From CAYPTI01 sp964413525 [NCBI: uncultured bacterium] (GTDB lineage: Bacteria > T1Sed10-126): a DNA stretch of 21,563 nt. The stretch's first letter is position 1, and each line of letters begins with the position of its first letter. The translations under genes and the position numbers were made by a program. The stretch is taken from NCBI GenBank assembly GCA_964413525.1, contig CAYPTI010000009.1:3257-24819 (forward strand), written 5' to 3'. This document shows, one piece after another, positions 14,479 through 21,563 of the stretch. The notes beneath the pieces were generated by a model. That model saw nothing but the letters and a program-made list of their open reading frames with translations, did no database searches and was not told where the DNA came from.

Positions 14479-14538
14479 GTCCGGCCTGAGCCCGTCCGGG
14501 CCGGAGGGACTGCAGACGGAGGCCGGACCGTCGGTGCA
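14479..14538 (+). promoter_or_regulatory. Structured leader with mutually exclusive hairpins
   Basis: TCCGGCC (14480-14486) can pair with GGCCGGA (14499-14505). TGCA-GACGG (14511-14519) can pair with CCGTC-gg-TGCA (14528-14538). Alternatively GTCCGGCC (14479-14486) can pair over eight bases with GGCCGGAC (14521-14528), which would break both hairpins. It lies about 45 bases ahead of the receiver-like gene. The pairing is seen in the sequence; a switch role is inference. Confidence 0.35.
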
Positions 14539-14583
14539 GAAAATGTTGATTCAGGAGATGAACGAACCCGGAGGTTTGAACCG

Positions 14584-14982
14584 ATGATTTCTCCCCTCGG
14601 CATGGTTCAGCATCATCCTTTCCAGCAGCAATTTCTGGAGTCGTTGCTTCAGCAGTTCTGGAGCGGATCGGTGTATCGTTTTTCCTCCCCCGAGGAACTG
14701 AGCGAGGTGCTGGAAAACCAGCGTTTCGGGCTTGTGTTCTGTGACGTTTCTCCGGAGGCCGGAGCAAGTTTCGAGGCGCTGGAGGGCTGCGAATGTCCCG
14801 TGATCGGACTGCTGGAGGACGGGGAGTGGGAGGAAGAGCAATTGACCGGATGGCTGGAGATCGGGATGGTGGATGTGTTGACCAAACCCTATCAGCCGAG
14901 CGAGCTGGAACGACTGTGTGATCGGTGGGAGACGATTCTGTCCGATTCCATGCTCGACGACCTGCCGGAGGAGTCGAACTAA
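14584..14982 (+). CDS. Degenerate response-regulator receiver-like protein
   Basis: A 132-residue single-domain protein that follows the CheY/REC pattern. MVQHHPFQQQFLESLL (7-22) stands where receivers have the acidic pair and first helix. FGLVFCDVSP (48-57) holds Asp54 at the phosphorylation position. CPVIGLLEDG (71-80) corresponds to strand 4, and DVLTKPYQPSELERL (97-111) has the conserved Lys101-Pro. The acidic Mg-binding pair is replaced by Gln-His, and the Thr/Ser switch residue after strand 4 is Leu/Glu. So it is probably not phosphorylated normally and acts through binding. ATG 14584 is chosen over the upstream GTG-type start at 14464 because GGAGG (14570-14574) is nine bases before it and the extra 40 residues look non-coding. 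It is three bases before the yicC GTG, so the two are likely co-transcribed. Confidence 0.6.
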   Translation: MISPLGMVQHHPFQQQFLESLLQQFWSGSVYRFSSPEELSEVLENQRFGLVFCDVSPEAGASFEALEGCECPVIGLLEDGEWEEEQLTGWLEIGMVDVLTKPYQPSELERLCDRWETILSDSMLDDLPEESN

Positions 14983-14985
14983 GTC

Positions 14986-15864
14986 GTGCAGAGCATGACC
15001 GGATACGGTAAAGCCTCAACGGAACGGGACGGCCGGTTTGTGGAGGTGGAACTGTCCTCCCTGAACAGCAACCACCTCGAGGTGAACCTGTCCCTGGACG
15101 ATGTACCGGAGCTGCGGGAACGGATCCAGGACCGGTTGCGGGAGAGCTTCGAACGGGGGCAGATTCAGGTAAGCATCAGGGGGGACGTGCTGGGTGAGGA
15201 ACTTCGAGCCCCGGCGCTCAACGAGGACAGCGTATCCTTCTACCTGAAGCAGATCCGAAGCCTCCGGGAGGAATCCCCTGAAACGGTCGGGAAGGCGGAT
15301 CCGGTTCGGTTGCTGGAACTTCCGGGGGTCCTTTCGGTGGACCTCGAAACCCGTCTGAACGAGGAGGCTCGACCCCTTGTTCTGGAGGCCCTGGACCGGG
15401 CGGTGGATGAGCTGGTTTCCATGCGAAAACAGGAGGGGAAGGCCATCGCCCGAGATCTTGAGGAACGGACGGAAATCATTCGGGACCGGCTTGATTCGAT
15501 CGAAGATCGGGTACCGGACAGCCTCCGGCAGCACCGGGAACGCTACCGGAAGCGGGTGGACGAGGTGGCCGGTTTGACGCCGGATGAACTCAAGGAACGG
15601 GTTGAGTCCGAAATGCAGATTTACGCTGAAAAGAGCGACATCGCCGAGGAGGTGACCCGGCTCCACAGCCACCTCGATCAGATCCGCGAGACCCTAGGGG
15701 TGTCCGGCGCGGTAGGGAAAAAATTAAAATTCCTCTTTCAGGAGCTGCTGCGGGAGATCAATACCGTGGGAGCCAAGGCCAACGACGCCGAGATCAGTCA
15801 GCTGGCCGTGGACGTGAAGTCGGAAATTGAAAAATGTCGGGAACAGGTCCGGAACCTCGAATGA
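14986..15864 (+). CDS. yicC: YicC/YloC family endoribonuclease
   Basis: A 292-residue protein of the YicC family, whose E. coli and Bacillus members are endoribonucleases linked to stress and RNA turnover. The N terminus MQSMTGYGKA is the family signature. The C-terminal domain ends in the conserved block LKFLFQELLREINTVGAKA, followed by DVKSEIEKCREQVRNLE. The centre is a long charged helical region, as expected. GTG 14986 places MTGYG at the usual position; GGAGGAG (14967-14973) is 12 bases upstream, slightly far. The stop overlaps gmk as ATGA (15861-15864). The yicC-gmk pair is a widely conserved neighbourhood. Confidence 0.94.
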   Translation: MQSMTGYGKASTERDGRFVEVELSSLNSNHLEVNLSLDDVPELRERIQDRLRESFERGQIQVSIRGDVLGEELRAPALNEDSVSFYLKQIRSLREESPETVGKADPVRLLELPGVLSVDLETRLNEEARPLVLEALDRAVDELVSMRKQEGKAIARDLEERTEIIRDRLDSIEDRVPDSLRQHRERYRKRVDEVAGLTPDELKERVESEMQIYAEKSDIAEEVTRLHSHLDQIRETLGVSGAVGKKLKFLFQELLREINTVGAKANDAEISQLAVDVKSEIEKCREQVRNLE

Positions 15865-16496
15865 ACCGGGCACCGACTCACCACGGGCAGATTGACCTGT
15901 TCACAGCCCCCCTGGTCATGGTGGTATCGGCACCCTCGGGAGCCGGGAAGTCCACGATTTGTCGGCGACTGGTGGAACGAAACGAGAACCTGGTGTTTTC
16001 CGTCTCCACCACCACCCGACCTCCCCGGGCCGACGAGACCGACGGCGTCGATTACCGGTTTGTGTCCGAGGAGTCCTTCGACCGGATGTTGAAGGAGGAG
16101 GCGTTTCTGGAATGGGCGGAGGTTCACGGCCACCGGTACGGGACCTCCCGGGAGGCGGTCCGTCAGGAACTGGATGCGAATCACGACGTCATGCTGGACA
16201 TCGACGTCCAAGGCGGGCGTCAGGTGAAGGAACTGTTTCCGGAAGCCGTTATGGTGTTCCTGGCTCCGCCGAGCCTGGATGAACTGGAACGCCGGCTTCG
16301 CAGTCGCGGAACCGAATCCAAGGAGGAAATCGAGCGGAGGCTCACCAATGCCCGACGGGAGATCGAACAGATGAAGGAGTACGACTACCTGGTCATCAAC
16401 GACGATCTTGAGCGAGCCGTCCGAGACATCGAGTCCATCCGTCGGGCCGAAAAACTCCGCATGACCCGAGTCGACGATCCGGTCCGGGAGTCCTGA
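15861..16496 (+). CDS. gmk: Guanylate kinase
   Basis: A 211-residue P-loop kinase that phosphorylates GMP to GDP. The Walker A motif is SAPSGAGKST (23-32). The GMP-binding residues lie in STTTRPPRADETDGVDY, where S-x-TTR-x-PR and GVDY are the family hallmarks. HGHRYGTSREAV, MLDIDVQGG, FLAPPSLDELERRLRSRGTES and DYLVINDDLERA also match. ATG 15861 overlaps the yicC stop (ATGA); an earlier in-frame start at 15834 would lie inside yicC and add a non-family tail. It is followed after two bases by coaBC, with no room for rpoZ. Confidence 0.96.
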   Translation: MNRAPTHHGQIDLFTAPLVMVVSAPSGAGKSTICRRLVERNENLVFSVSTTTRPPRADETDGVDYRFVSEESFDRMLKEEAFLEWAEVHGHRYGTSREAVRQELDANHDVMLDIDVQGGRQVKELFPEAVMVFLAPPSLDELERRLRSRGTESKEEIERRLTNARREIEQMKEYDYLVINDDLERAVRDIESIRRAEKLRMTRVDDPVRES

Positions 16497-16498
16497 CC

Positions 16499-17683
16499 AT
16501 GGTGTTGACCGCCGATCGGCCCCTGAACGGAAACCGCATTCTCCTGGCCGTTTCCGGAAGCGTCGCCGCCAGTCGGGCGGACGAAGTTCGCCGGGCTCTC
16601 CGGGACGCCGGCGCTTCGATCCAGATTTTGTTAACCGAGGCCGGAGAGCGGTTTTTCCCCGAACGGACCGCCGGAGCCCTGACCGACCACCCGGTCCTGA
16701 CCGACGAACGGGCCTGGAACCGTTCCGGGGACATGCTTCACATAACCGCGAAGCAGGAGTCCGACCTGATGCTGGTGGCCCCGGCCACCGCCAACCGGAT
16801 GCTCCAGCTGGAGTCTCCCCGTCCCGCGGATCTGCTTGGGACGGTGCTGCACGCGTTCTCCGGTCCGGTTTTCTATGCCCCGGCCATGAACCCCGAGATG
16901 TGGAACGACCCGATGCTGCAGGAGATCGTCGAGGCAAACCACGAGCGGATCGTTATGCCCGAGGGAGGGACCATGGCCTGCGGGGAGGAAGGGGTCGGCC
17001 GGCTGGCCGAACCGCCCCGGATCGTGGAGTTTCTCGTTCGAGCCGCCTGGCCGGATCCCCTGGAGGGTCAGCACTGGATCGTCTCCGCCGGCGGCACACG
17101 GGAAGCATGGGACGACGTGAGGGTGCTTACCAACCGATCCAGCGGACGGATGGGGGAGGCCATGGCCCGGATCGCCCGGCGGCTCGGAGCCTCGGTGAGC
17201 CTGGTCACGACCGCCGATCGGGAGACGTATCCGGGCTCGGGCATCGAGTATGTCCCCGTGGAGTCCGCCGATGAGATGAAGCAGGCGGTGGCGCAGCGGG
17301 CCGGTGACGCGGTCGGATACGTGGGCGCCGCCGCGGTGGCGAACTTCCGACCGGTGCGGCGAGAGGGTAAGGTCCGTTCCTCGGAGGAACCGGTGATCGA
17401 ACTGGAACCGGCGGACAACATCCTCGGGTTGCTGGCGGAGGAGCACCCGGACCTTCGGAGGATCGGGTTCGCAGTCGAACCCGCCGGAGATGACAACCGA
17501 ATCCGGGCCAAGCTATCGGACCATGATCTCGATCTCCTCGTGGTGAACTACCTGGAGGAGCAACCCTTCGGATCCGATTCAAACCGCGTCGAACTCGTAT
17601 ACCCGGACCGACCGACGGTGTCCCTGCCCCGGCGATCGAAGTCGGAAATTGCTCTTCAGATCTGGAGTCATTACCTGAGTTGA
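16499..17683 (+). CDS. coaBC: Bifunctional CoaBC (phosphopantothenoylcysteine synthase/decarboxylase)
   Basis: A 394-residue two-domain enzyme of coenzyme A synthesis. The N-terminal CoaC flavoprotein (about 1-180) shows LAVSGSVAASRADEV, the His in MLHITAK, VAPATANRM, APAMNPEMW with the substrate-binding Asn, and MACGEEGVGRLAE with the active-site Cys. The C-terminal CoaB ligase (about 185-394) shows SAGGTREAWDDVRVLTNRSS followed by GRMG, GAAAVANFRP and FAVEPAG. Divergence from the family: AAVADYRP reads AAVANFRP, and the KIKK block reads GKVRSS, keeping one Lys. ATG 16499 has GGGAG eight bases upstream and starts two bases after the gmk stop. Activity is likely but the CoaB changes deserve checking. 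Confidence 0.94.
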   Translation: MVLTADRPLNGNRILLAVSGSVAASRADEVRRALRDAGASIQILLTEAGERFFPERTAGALTDHPVLTDERAWNRSGDMLHITAKQESDLMLVAPATANRMLQLESPRPADLLGTVLHAFSGPVFYAPAMNPEMWNDPMLQEIVEANHERIVMPEGGTMACGEEGVGRLAEPPRIVEFLVRAAWPDPLEGQHWIVSAGGTREAWDDVRVLTNRSSGRMGEAMARIARRLGASVSLVTTADRETYPGSGIEYVPVESADEMKQAVAQRAGDAVGYVGAAAVANFRPVRREGKVRSSEEPVIELEPADNILGLLAEEHPDLRRIGFAVEPAGDDNRIRAKLSDHDLDLLVVNYLEEQPFGSDSNRVELVYPDRPTVSLPRRSKSEIALQIWSHYLS

Positions 17684-17713
17684 ACCGCCCGGTTCGGGGG
17701 TGGGTTCCGACCG

Positions 17714-17750
17714 CCCGACCGGCTCTTACCACCCACGTCGGGGTTCTTTT
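17714..17750 (+). terminator. Weak intrinsic terminator candidate after coaBC
   Basis: CCCGAC (17714-17719) pairs with GTCGGG (17737-17742) around a 17-base loop and is followed at once by TTCTTTT (17744-17750), one of the few T-rich runs in the window. The short stem and long loop make it weak. It lies between coaBC and the glycosylase gene. Confidence 0.35.
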
Positions 17751-17792
17751 CAGTTTGCTTCCGGTCGGTTCATCAGGGGAGGAATCGAGTCC

Positions 17793-18530
17793 TTGAACCG
17801 TGCCGACCTTGCCCGGTGGCTTCGACGCTGGCTCCGGGCCGCCCGGGAAGAGATGCCCCGTCAGGCGGGTCGGCCTGATGAACCGGGAACCGACTCGGCC
17901 GATCCTTCCTCCGTCGAGGCCGGCGAACCCTTCGATAACGGCGACGATTCCCCGCCGGAGCCCTCCCGTCCCGATCCGGAAGAACAACTGATCGAACTGC
18001 GAGAATCGGCCCGGGGCTGTACGCTCTGCGGACTCAAGGAGGGGCGAACGCAGGTTGTGTTTGACCAGGGGACGACCCGGGCTCGAGTGATGGTGATCGG
18101 AGAGGCCCCGGGGGCCCGCGAGGACGAACAGGGAGTACCGTTCGTTGGGCCGTCGGGTGAACTGCTCCGGAAGGGATTCAAGAAAGTGGGGCTGGAGGAG
18201 GACGACCTGTACATCACCAACACCGTTAAGTGCCGCCCGCCGGAGAACCGAGATCCCGAGGCCGATGAACTGGAGGCCTGCCGTCCCTACCTGAACCGGC
18301 AGCTTGACCTGGTTGATCCGGTCGTCGTTCTGTCCCTGGGGAGTTTCGCCCTGCAGTATTGCCTCGGTGACGATCATCGGATCACCCGCAGCCGGGGGGA
18401 AGTATACGACTGGGAGGGCCGGGACCTGGTGCCGACGTTCCACCCGGGGTACGTACTGAGGAACCGTTCCGCCGCTCAGGATTTCGTAAACGACCTGCAC
18501 CGGGCGGCCTCGTTGCTGGACGATGAGTGA
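17793..18530 (+). CDS. Uracil-DNA glycosylase, family 4 (iron-sulfur type)
   Basis: A 245-residue base-excision repair enzyme that removes uracil from DNA. Four Cys placed as C76-x2-C79 and C147-x15-C163 fit the 4Fe-4S cluster of family 4. The catalytic motif is GEAPGAREDEQGVPFVGPSG, TNTVKCRPPENRDP follows, and the second active-site motif is FHPGYVLRN. TTG 17793 is chosen because GGGGAGG (17776-17782) is 10 bases upstream; a GTG at 17700 would add 31 residues and has no ribosome site. Residues 1-70 form an Arg-rich amphipathic helix and then an acidic, Pro-rich, probably disordered linker, longer than the minimal family-4 enzyme. The stop overlaps the priA start by eight bases (ATGAGTGA). 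Confidence 0.93.
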   Translation: MNRADLARWLRRWLRAAREEMPRQAGRPDEPGTDSADPSSVEAGEPFDNGDDSPPEPSRPDPEEQLIELRESARGCTLCGLKEGRTQVVFDQGTTRARVMVIGEAPGAREDEQGVPFVGPSGELLRKGFKKVGLEEDDLYITNTVKCRPPENRDPEADELEACRPYLNRQLDLVDPVVVLSLGSFALQYCLGDDHRITRSRGEVYDWEGRDLVPTFHPGYVLRNRSAAQDFVNDLHRAASLLDDE

Positions 18531-20880
18531 TCGATCCGCGATCCGGGTTGTCTTCCTGCGACAGAACCTTCCCGACAGCCTGAGCTATCAAACGGAGGAT
18601 CCGGAAGCGTGCCTTGGACGGGCTCTGGTGGTTCCCCTCCGCGGCCGGTTGACCGTGGGGCTCGGGGTTCGGGTCCACGAACCCGATCCGGAACTCGAGC
18701 TCGCCCCGGTCCAGCAAATCCTCTCCACCCCGCCCGCCCTGTCGGAGGAGCTGCTTCAGCTTGGCAACTGGCTCGGGACTTACTATCTGTCCGGATTCTC
18801 CTCCGTGTTTCAGCGGATTCTTCCTCCCGCGTACCTGCCCCGGATCACCGAGCGCTGGCTCAGGGCTGGAAATTCATCCGATCGTTCGATCCTGTCCGAT
18901 CTTCCGGCTGAGGAGGGCATTAAATTCGGGTCCCTTGCGGAGAAGCGGTCCGAAACGCTGTCGGAACTGCGCGATAAGCTGGAGGAAGCCCGTCGTCAGG
19001 GGCTGGCCGAACAGTCGGTACAGATCGGTCGGCCGGACGTGTCCCGGCGAACCTACCAGTACGTCGTCCTGACCGATGACTCCCCCGAGAACCCGGATGA
19101 CCTGTCTCCCCGGGAGCAAGATCTACTGGACCACCTCCGGGATCGGGGGGATACGTTTCGAACCGATCTCCCGGAGTCCCTGAAACGGACCGACCTGCTG
19201 AACCGGGCCGAGGAGAAAGGATTCGTCCGACGCGAGGAGCGTTCCCGAAGCCGGGTTCCCCTGGCCCGTCGTCACGGGGAGCAGGCCGATCCTGAGTTCA
19301 CACTGACCGACGAGCAACAGCGGGTGCTGGACGCGGTCGAAGACGATGTTCGGGAGCAACGGTTCGGGGTCCACCTGCTGCACGGCATCACCGGGAGCGG
19401 CAAAACGGAGGTCTATTTCCGGGCCGCCCGGCAGGTACTCGATGAAGGAGAGGCGGTCCTGGTGCTGGTGCCGGAAATTACGCTTGCTTCCTTCCAATCC
19501 CGGCGGTTTGTGGAGCGATTCGGGGATACCGTTGCTCTGTGGCACAGCGAGATGTCCCGGGGGGAGCGTCGGGACGAGTGGGACCGGATCCAGTCCGGGG
19601 AGGCGCGGCTGATCCTCGGGGTCCAATCGGCCGTCTTTGCTCCCGCCCTGGATCTCGGGCTTCTGATCGTGGATGAGGAGCACGACACGTCCTACAAGGC
19701 CGGTCAGGACCCCCGGTACCACGCCCGCGACGTGGCGGTGAAGCGAGCTCAATTTCTCGACTGTCCGGTGTTGCTTGGAAGCGCCACCCCGAGCGTGGAA
19801 AGCTACGCGAACGTCCACCGCGGCCGGTACCGGGGACATTCGATGAACCGGCGTCCGACCGGGGGAGAGCCCGCCGGTGTGCTGGTTCAGGATCTCCGGA
19901 ACGAACAACATATGCTCACCGATCGGTTGATTGAAAAAACCGAGCGTTCCCTCTCGGAAGGAGCCCGGGCCATCTGGTTTTTGAACCGGCGAGGGTCCGC
20001 TCAGTTTCTTCTCTGCCAGGAGTGCGGTGACGTCCCGGAGTGTCCGGATTGTTCCGTTTCTCTCACCCTTCACCAGGGACCGGGGCGGTTGCGGTGCCAT
20101 TACTGCGGGTATTCCCGACCGGTACCGTCCACCTGTGATGAATGCGGTTCGGAAGAAATCGCTCGGGTCGGTTCCGGGACGGAAAAACTGGCTTCGGTGG
20201 CGACCCGGCGGTTTCCCGACGCCCGTGTCTTCCGGCTGGACGCCGACACGGTGGGCCGGAAGGGGGCGCGGGAGGAGTGTCTGGAGGCCTTCGGATCCAC
20301 GCCGGGTTCGCTGCTGGTGGGCACCCAGATGGTGACCAAGGGGCTGGATTTTGAGGACCTCATGTTCGTGGGGATCGTGAACGCCGACGTCTCGCTTCAT
20401 TTTCCCGACTTCCGGAGCGGTGAACGGACGTTTCAGCAGCTGGTGCAGGTAATCGGCCGGGCCGGCCGGGATCGACCGGACGCGGAGGTTCTCCTCCAGA
20501 CCTACAACCCGGAGCACTACGCCGTCCAGCGGGCTCTGGATCAGGACTTTGAGGGATTCTTCCGTCAGGAGCTGAACCAGCGCCGGCCGCTGAAGTATCC
20601 GCCCTATTCCCGCCTGATCGATCTTCGTTGCCGGGGAAACCGGGAGGAGGACGTGGTGAGGACGCTGCGGAATATTTGTGATATCCTTCCCGACTACGAT
20701 TCGATAGATGTGCTGGGCCCCTCCCCCTGCGGGATCGATTATGTGAAGGGGAAACATCGCTGGCATCTGCTCTGCCGCGGATGGTTCGACTCCGACTGGA
20801 AGGAGCGGACCCGTGAGCGGCTTCCAAGGGATTCCTCCGTCCGGGTGACGGTCGACGTCGATCCGGTCGATCTGATGTAG
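18523..20880 (+). CDS. priA: Primosomal replication helicase PriA
   Basis: A 785-residue superfamily 2 helicase that restarts stalled replication forks. The N-terminal ~200 residues are the DNA-binding domain (WLGTYYLSGFSSVFQRILPP). The helicase core has Walker A GITGSGKTEVY (from residue 288), LVPEITL, DEEH (from 384), GSATPSVESY, GTQMVTKGLDF and QVIGRAGR. Eight Cys in the CQECGDVPECPDC and CHYCG...CDECGS segments (about 498-545) form the zinc-binding loops. The length is a little above E. coli PriA (732). ATG 18523 overlaps the glycosylase stop. A gap of 57 bases follows before def, with no clear promoter or terminator. Confidence 0.97.
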   Translation: MSDRSAIRVVFLRQNLPDSLSYQTEDPEACLGRALVVPLRGRLTVGLGVRVHEPDPELELAPVQQILSTPPALSEELLQLGNWLGTYYLSGFSSVFQRILPPAYLPRITERWLRAGNSSDRSILSDLPAEEGIKFGSLAEKRSETLSELRDKLEEARRQGLAEQSVQIGRPDVSRRTYQYVVLTDDSPENPDDLSPREQDLLDHLRDRGDTFRTDLPESLKRTDLLNRAEEKGFVRREERSRSRVPLARRHGEQADPEFTLTDEQQRVLDAVEDDVREQRFGVHLLHGITGSGKTEVYFRAARQVLDEGEAVLVLVPEITLASFQSRRFVERFGDTVALWHSEMSRGERRDEWDRIQSGEARLILGVQSAVFAPALDLGLLIVDEEHDTSYKAGQDPRYHARDVAVKRAQFLDCPVLLGSATPSVESYANVHRGRYRGHSMNRRPTGGEPAGVLVQDLRNEQHMLTDRLIEKTERSLSEGARAIWFLNRRGSAQFLLCQECGDVPECPDCSVSLTLHQGPGRLRCHYCGYSRPVPSTCDECGSEEIARVGSGTEKLASVATRRFPDARVFRLDADTVGRKGAREECLEAFGSTPGSLLVGTQMVTKGLDFEDLMFVGIVNADVSLHFPDFRSGERTFQQLVQVIGRAGRDRPDAEVLLQTYNPEHYAVQRALDQDFEGFFRQELNQRRPLKYPPYSRLIDLRCRGNREEDVVRTLRNICDILPDYDSIDVLGPSPCGIDYVKGKHRWHLLCRGWFDSDWKERTRERLPRDSSVRVTVDVDPVDLM

Positions 20881-20937
20881 TCAGCCGGCGAGACCGTCAG
20901 GGGAATCTTGTTCCGATCATGAAAGGAAGAAGGAAGC

Positions 20938-21432
20938 ATGTTGCGGATTCACCCGGATGAGATCCTAAACCAGGACTGTGAGCCGGTGGAAGACCCCGGA
21001 GACCACCGGGAACTGATTGAGACCATGGTTGAGGTCCTGTATGAACACAACGGGATCGGGCTGGCGGCTCCCCAGGTGGGGGAGTTGCTGGAGATTTTTC
21101 TGTTGAGGCTCGATCCGGAGGAACGGCTTCACGAGGTCTACATGAACCCGGACATTCTGGAGACCGGACCGGCCGCTCGGGTCAACGAAGGGTGCTTGAG
21201 TTTTCCGGACGTTCAGGTGGAGATCGAGCGCCCCGAGTGGGTTCGATTTCAGGCCCTGACCCCGGCCGGTGAGACCGTTGAGCGTCGAATGGAGGGGATG
21301 ATGGCTCAGTGCGTGGTCCATGAGGTGGACCATCTTCGGGGAGTGACGCTGGTGGAACACTGTGATTTGCAGCAGAAAATAAAAATAAACCAGGCGATGA
21401 AACAGCGGACGGAGGAGTCCACCCGTGATTAG
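20938..21432 (+). CDS. def: Peptide deformylase
   Basis: A 164-residue metalloenzyme that removes the formyl group from new N-terminal Met. All three family motifs are intact: GIGLAAPQVG (39-48), EGCLSFP (84-90) with metal ligand Cys86, and HEVDH (128-132) with His128, Glu129 and His132. The length is normal. ATG 20938 follows an AAAGGAAGAAGGAAG purine run. The last residues overlap fmt by eight bases (GTGATTAG, 21425-21432), so the deformylase and formyltransferase are coupled, a widespread pairing. Confidence 0.97.
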   Translation: MLRIHPDEILNQDCEPVEDPGDHRELIETMVEVLYEHNGIGLAAPQVGELLEIFLLRLDPEERLHEVYMNPDILETGPAARVNEGCLSFPDVQVEIERPEWVRFQALTPAGETVERRMEGMMAQCVVHEVDHLRGVTLVEHCDLQQKIKINQAMKQRTEESTRD

Positions 21433-21563
21433 GCTTGTCTTTGCCGGCACCGCCCCGTTCGGGGAACCGGTTCTGGAGGCGCTTGACGAACACCCGGAGG
21501 TTGACCTTGCCGGGGTTTTTTCCCAGCCGGACCGACCCGGTGGACGGGGACAGGAGGTACAGT
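21425..21563 (+). CDS. fmt: Methionyl-tRNA formyltransferase, N-terminal part (runs off the window)
   Basis: The first 46 residues of Fmt, which formylates Met-tRNA for initiation. The sequence MIRLVFAGTAPFGEPVLEAL followed by FSQPDRPGGRGQ matches the Fmt opening 'I-V-F-x-G-T-P-x-F' and 'x-Q-P-D-R-P-x-G-R-G'. GTG 21425 has GGAGGAG (21411-21417) seven bases upstream and overlaps the def stop by eight bases. The 3' end lies outside the window. Confidence 0.92.
   Translation, partial: MIRLVFAGTAPFGEPVLEALDEHPEVDLAGVFSQPDRPGGRGQEVQ

Noticed and set aside
14464-14583. N-terminal 40-residue extension of the receiver-like protein
   Set aside because: It overlaps the structured RNA region, has a low-complexity Arg/Gly sequence, and the GGAGG-supported ATG at 14584 gives the proper domain start.
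14543-14587. Second mini-frame (MLIQEMNEPGGLNR) ending ATGA at the receiver-like start
   Set aside because: It resembles the mini-frame at 13967 but has no usable ribosome site upstream, so it is not called.
1-21563. CRISPR arrays, insertion sequences, prophage or defence islands
   Set aside because: No spaced direct repeats, transposase, integrase island or terminal inverted repeats were found; the tyrosine recombinase is the housekeeping Xer type.

Overview
This is a gene-dense stretch of bacterial chromosome with high G+C. Almost every gene lies on the + strand; the one clear minus-strand gene is a metF-like reductase. The window carries heptose and KDO (lipopolysaccharide inner core) genes, a MurJ-type flippase end, YajC/SecD/SecF and Fmt/Def, so the host is a bacterium with a Gram-negative, LPS-bearing envelope. 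Proteins are rich in Asp/Glu and use Arg in place of Lys (the 241-residue KdsB has a single Lys). That fits a high-GC, possibly salt-adapted organism, but I cannot name the lineage from the sequence. Ribosome binding sites are strong (GGAGG type), and GTG and TTG starts are common.

Region by region: (1) 1-6353, envelope block: the murJ 3' end, split hldE genes rfaE1 and rfaE2, kdsB, a possible transcription break with a new promoter, then kdsA, kdsD (KpsF/GutQ) and a UbiB/ABC1 kinase-like protein. KdsD, KdsA and KdsB make and activate KDO; RfaE1 and RfaE2 make ADP-heptose. (2) 6354-8340: a small PhaR/phasin-like coiled-coil protein converging on a metF-like gene. (3) 8340-11691, export block: yajC, secD and secF, where SecF carries about 200 extra residues in its first periplasmic domain. 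(4) 11777-14982: dprA, a XerC/D-type tyrosine recombinase, a 145-residue protein of unknown function and a degenerate receiver-like protein. The first three of these have no ordinary in-frame start codon where one is needed. (5) 14986-21563, housekeeping block: yicC, gmk, coaBC, type-4 uracil-DNA glycosylase, priA, def and the 5' end of fmt. This order is familiar from many bacteria, but rpoZ, often found after gmk, is not there.

The genes are tightly packed. Seven junctions can be read as the same 8-nt start/stop overlap (NTGNNTRR type) and two as a 4-nt overlap, which points to translational coupling. No gap longer than 300 bases lacks a gene. I see no insertion sequence, CRISPR array, prophage, rRNA or convincing tRNA. 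I found no clear new defence or mobile system. The best leads are the enlarged SecF with an internal repeated motif, the CTG (and perhaps ATC) starts in the dprA-xerC-unknown run, and the structured RNA leader before the pseudo-receiver gene.
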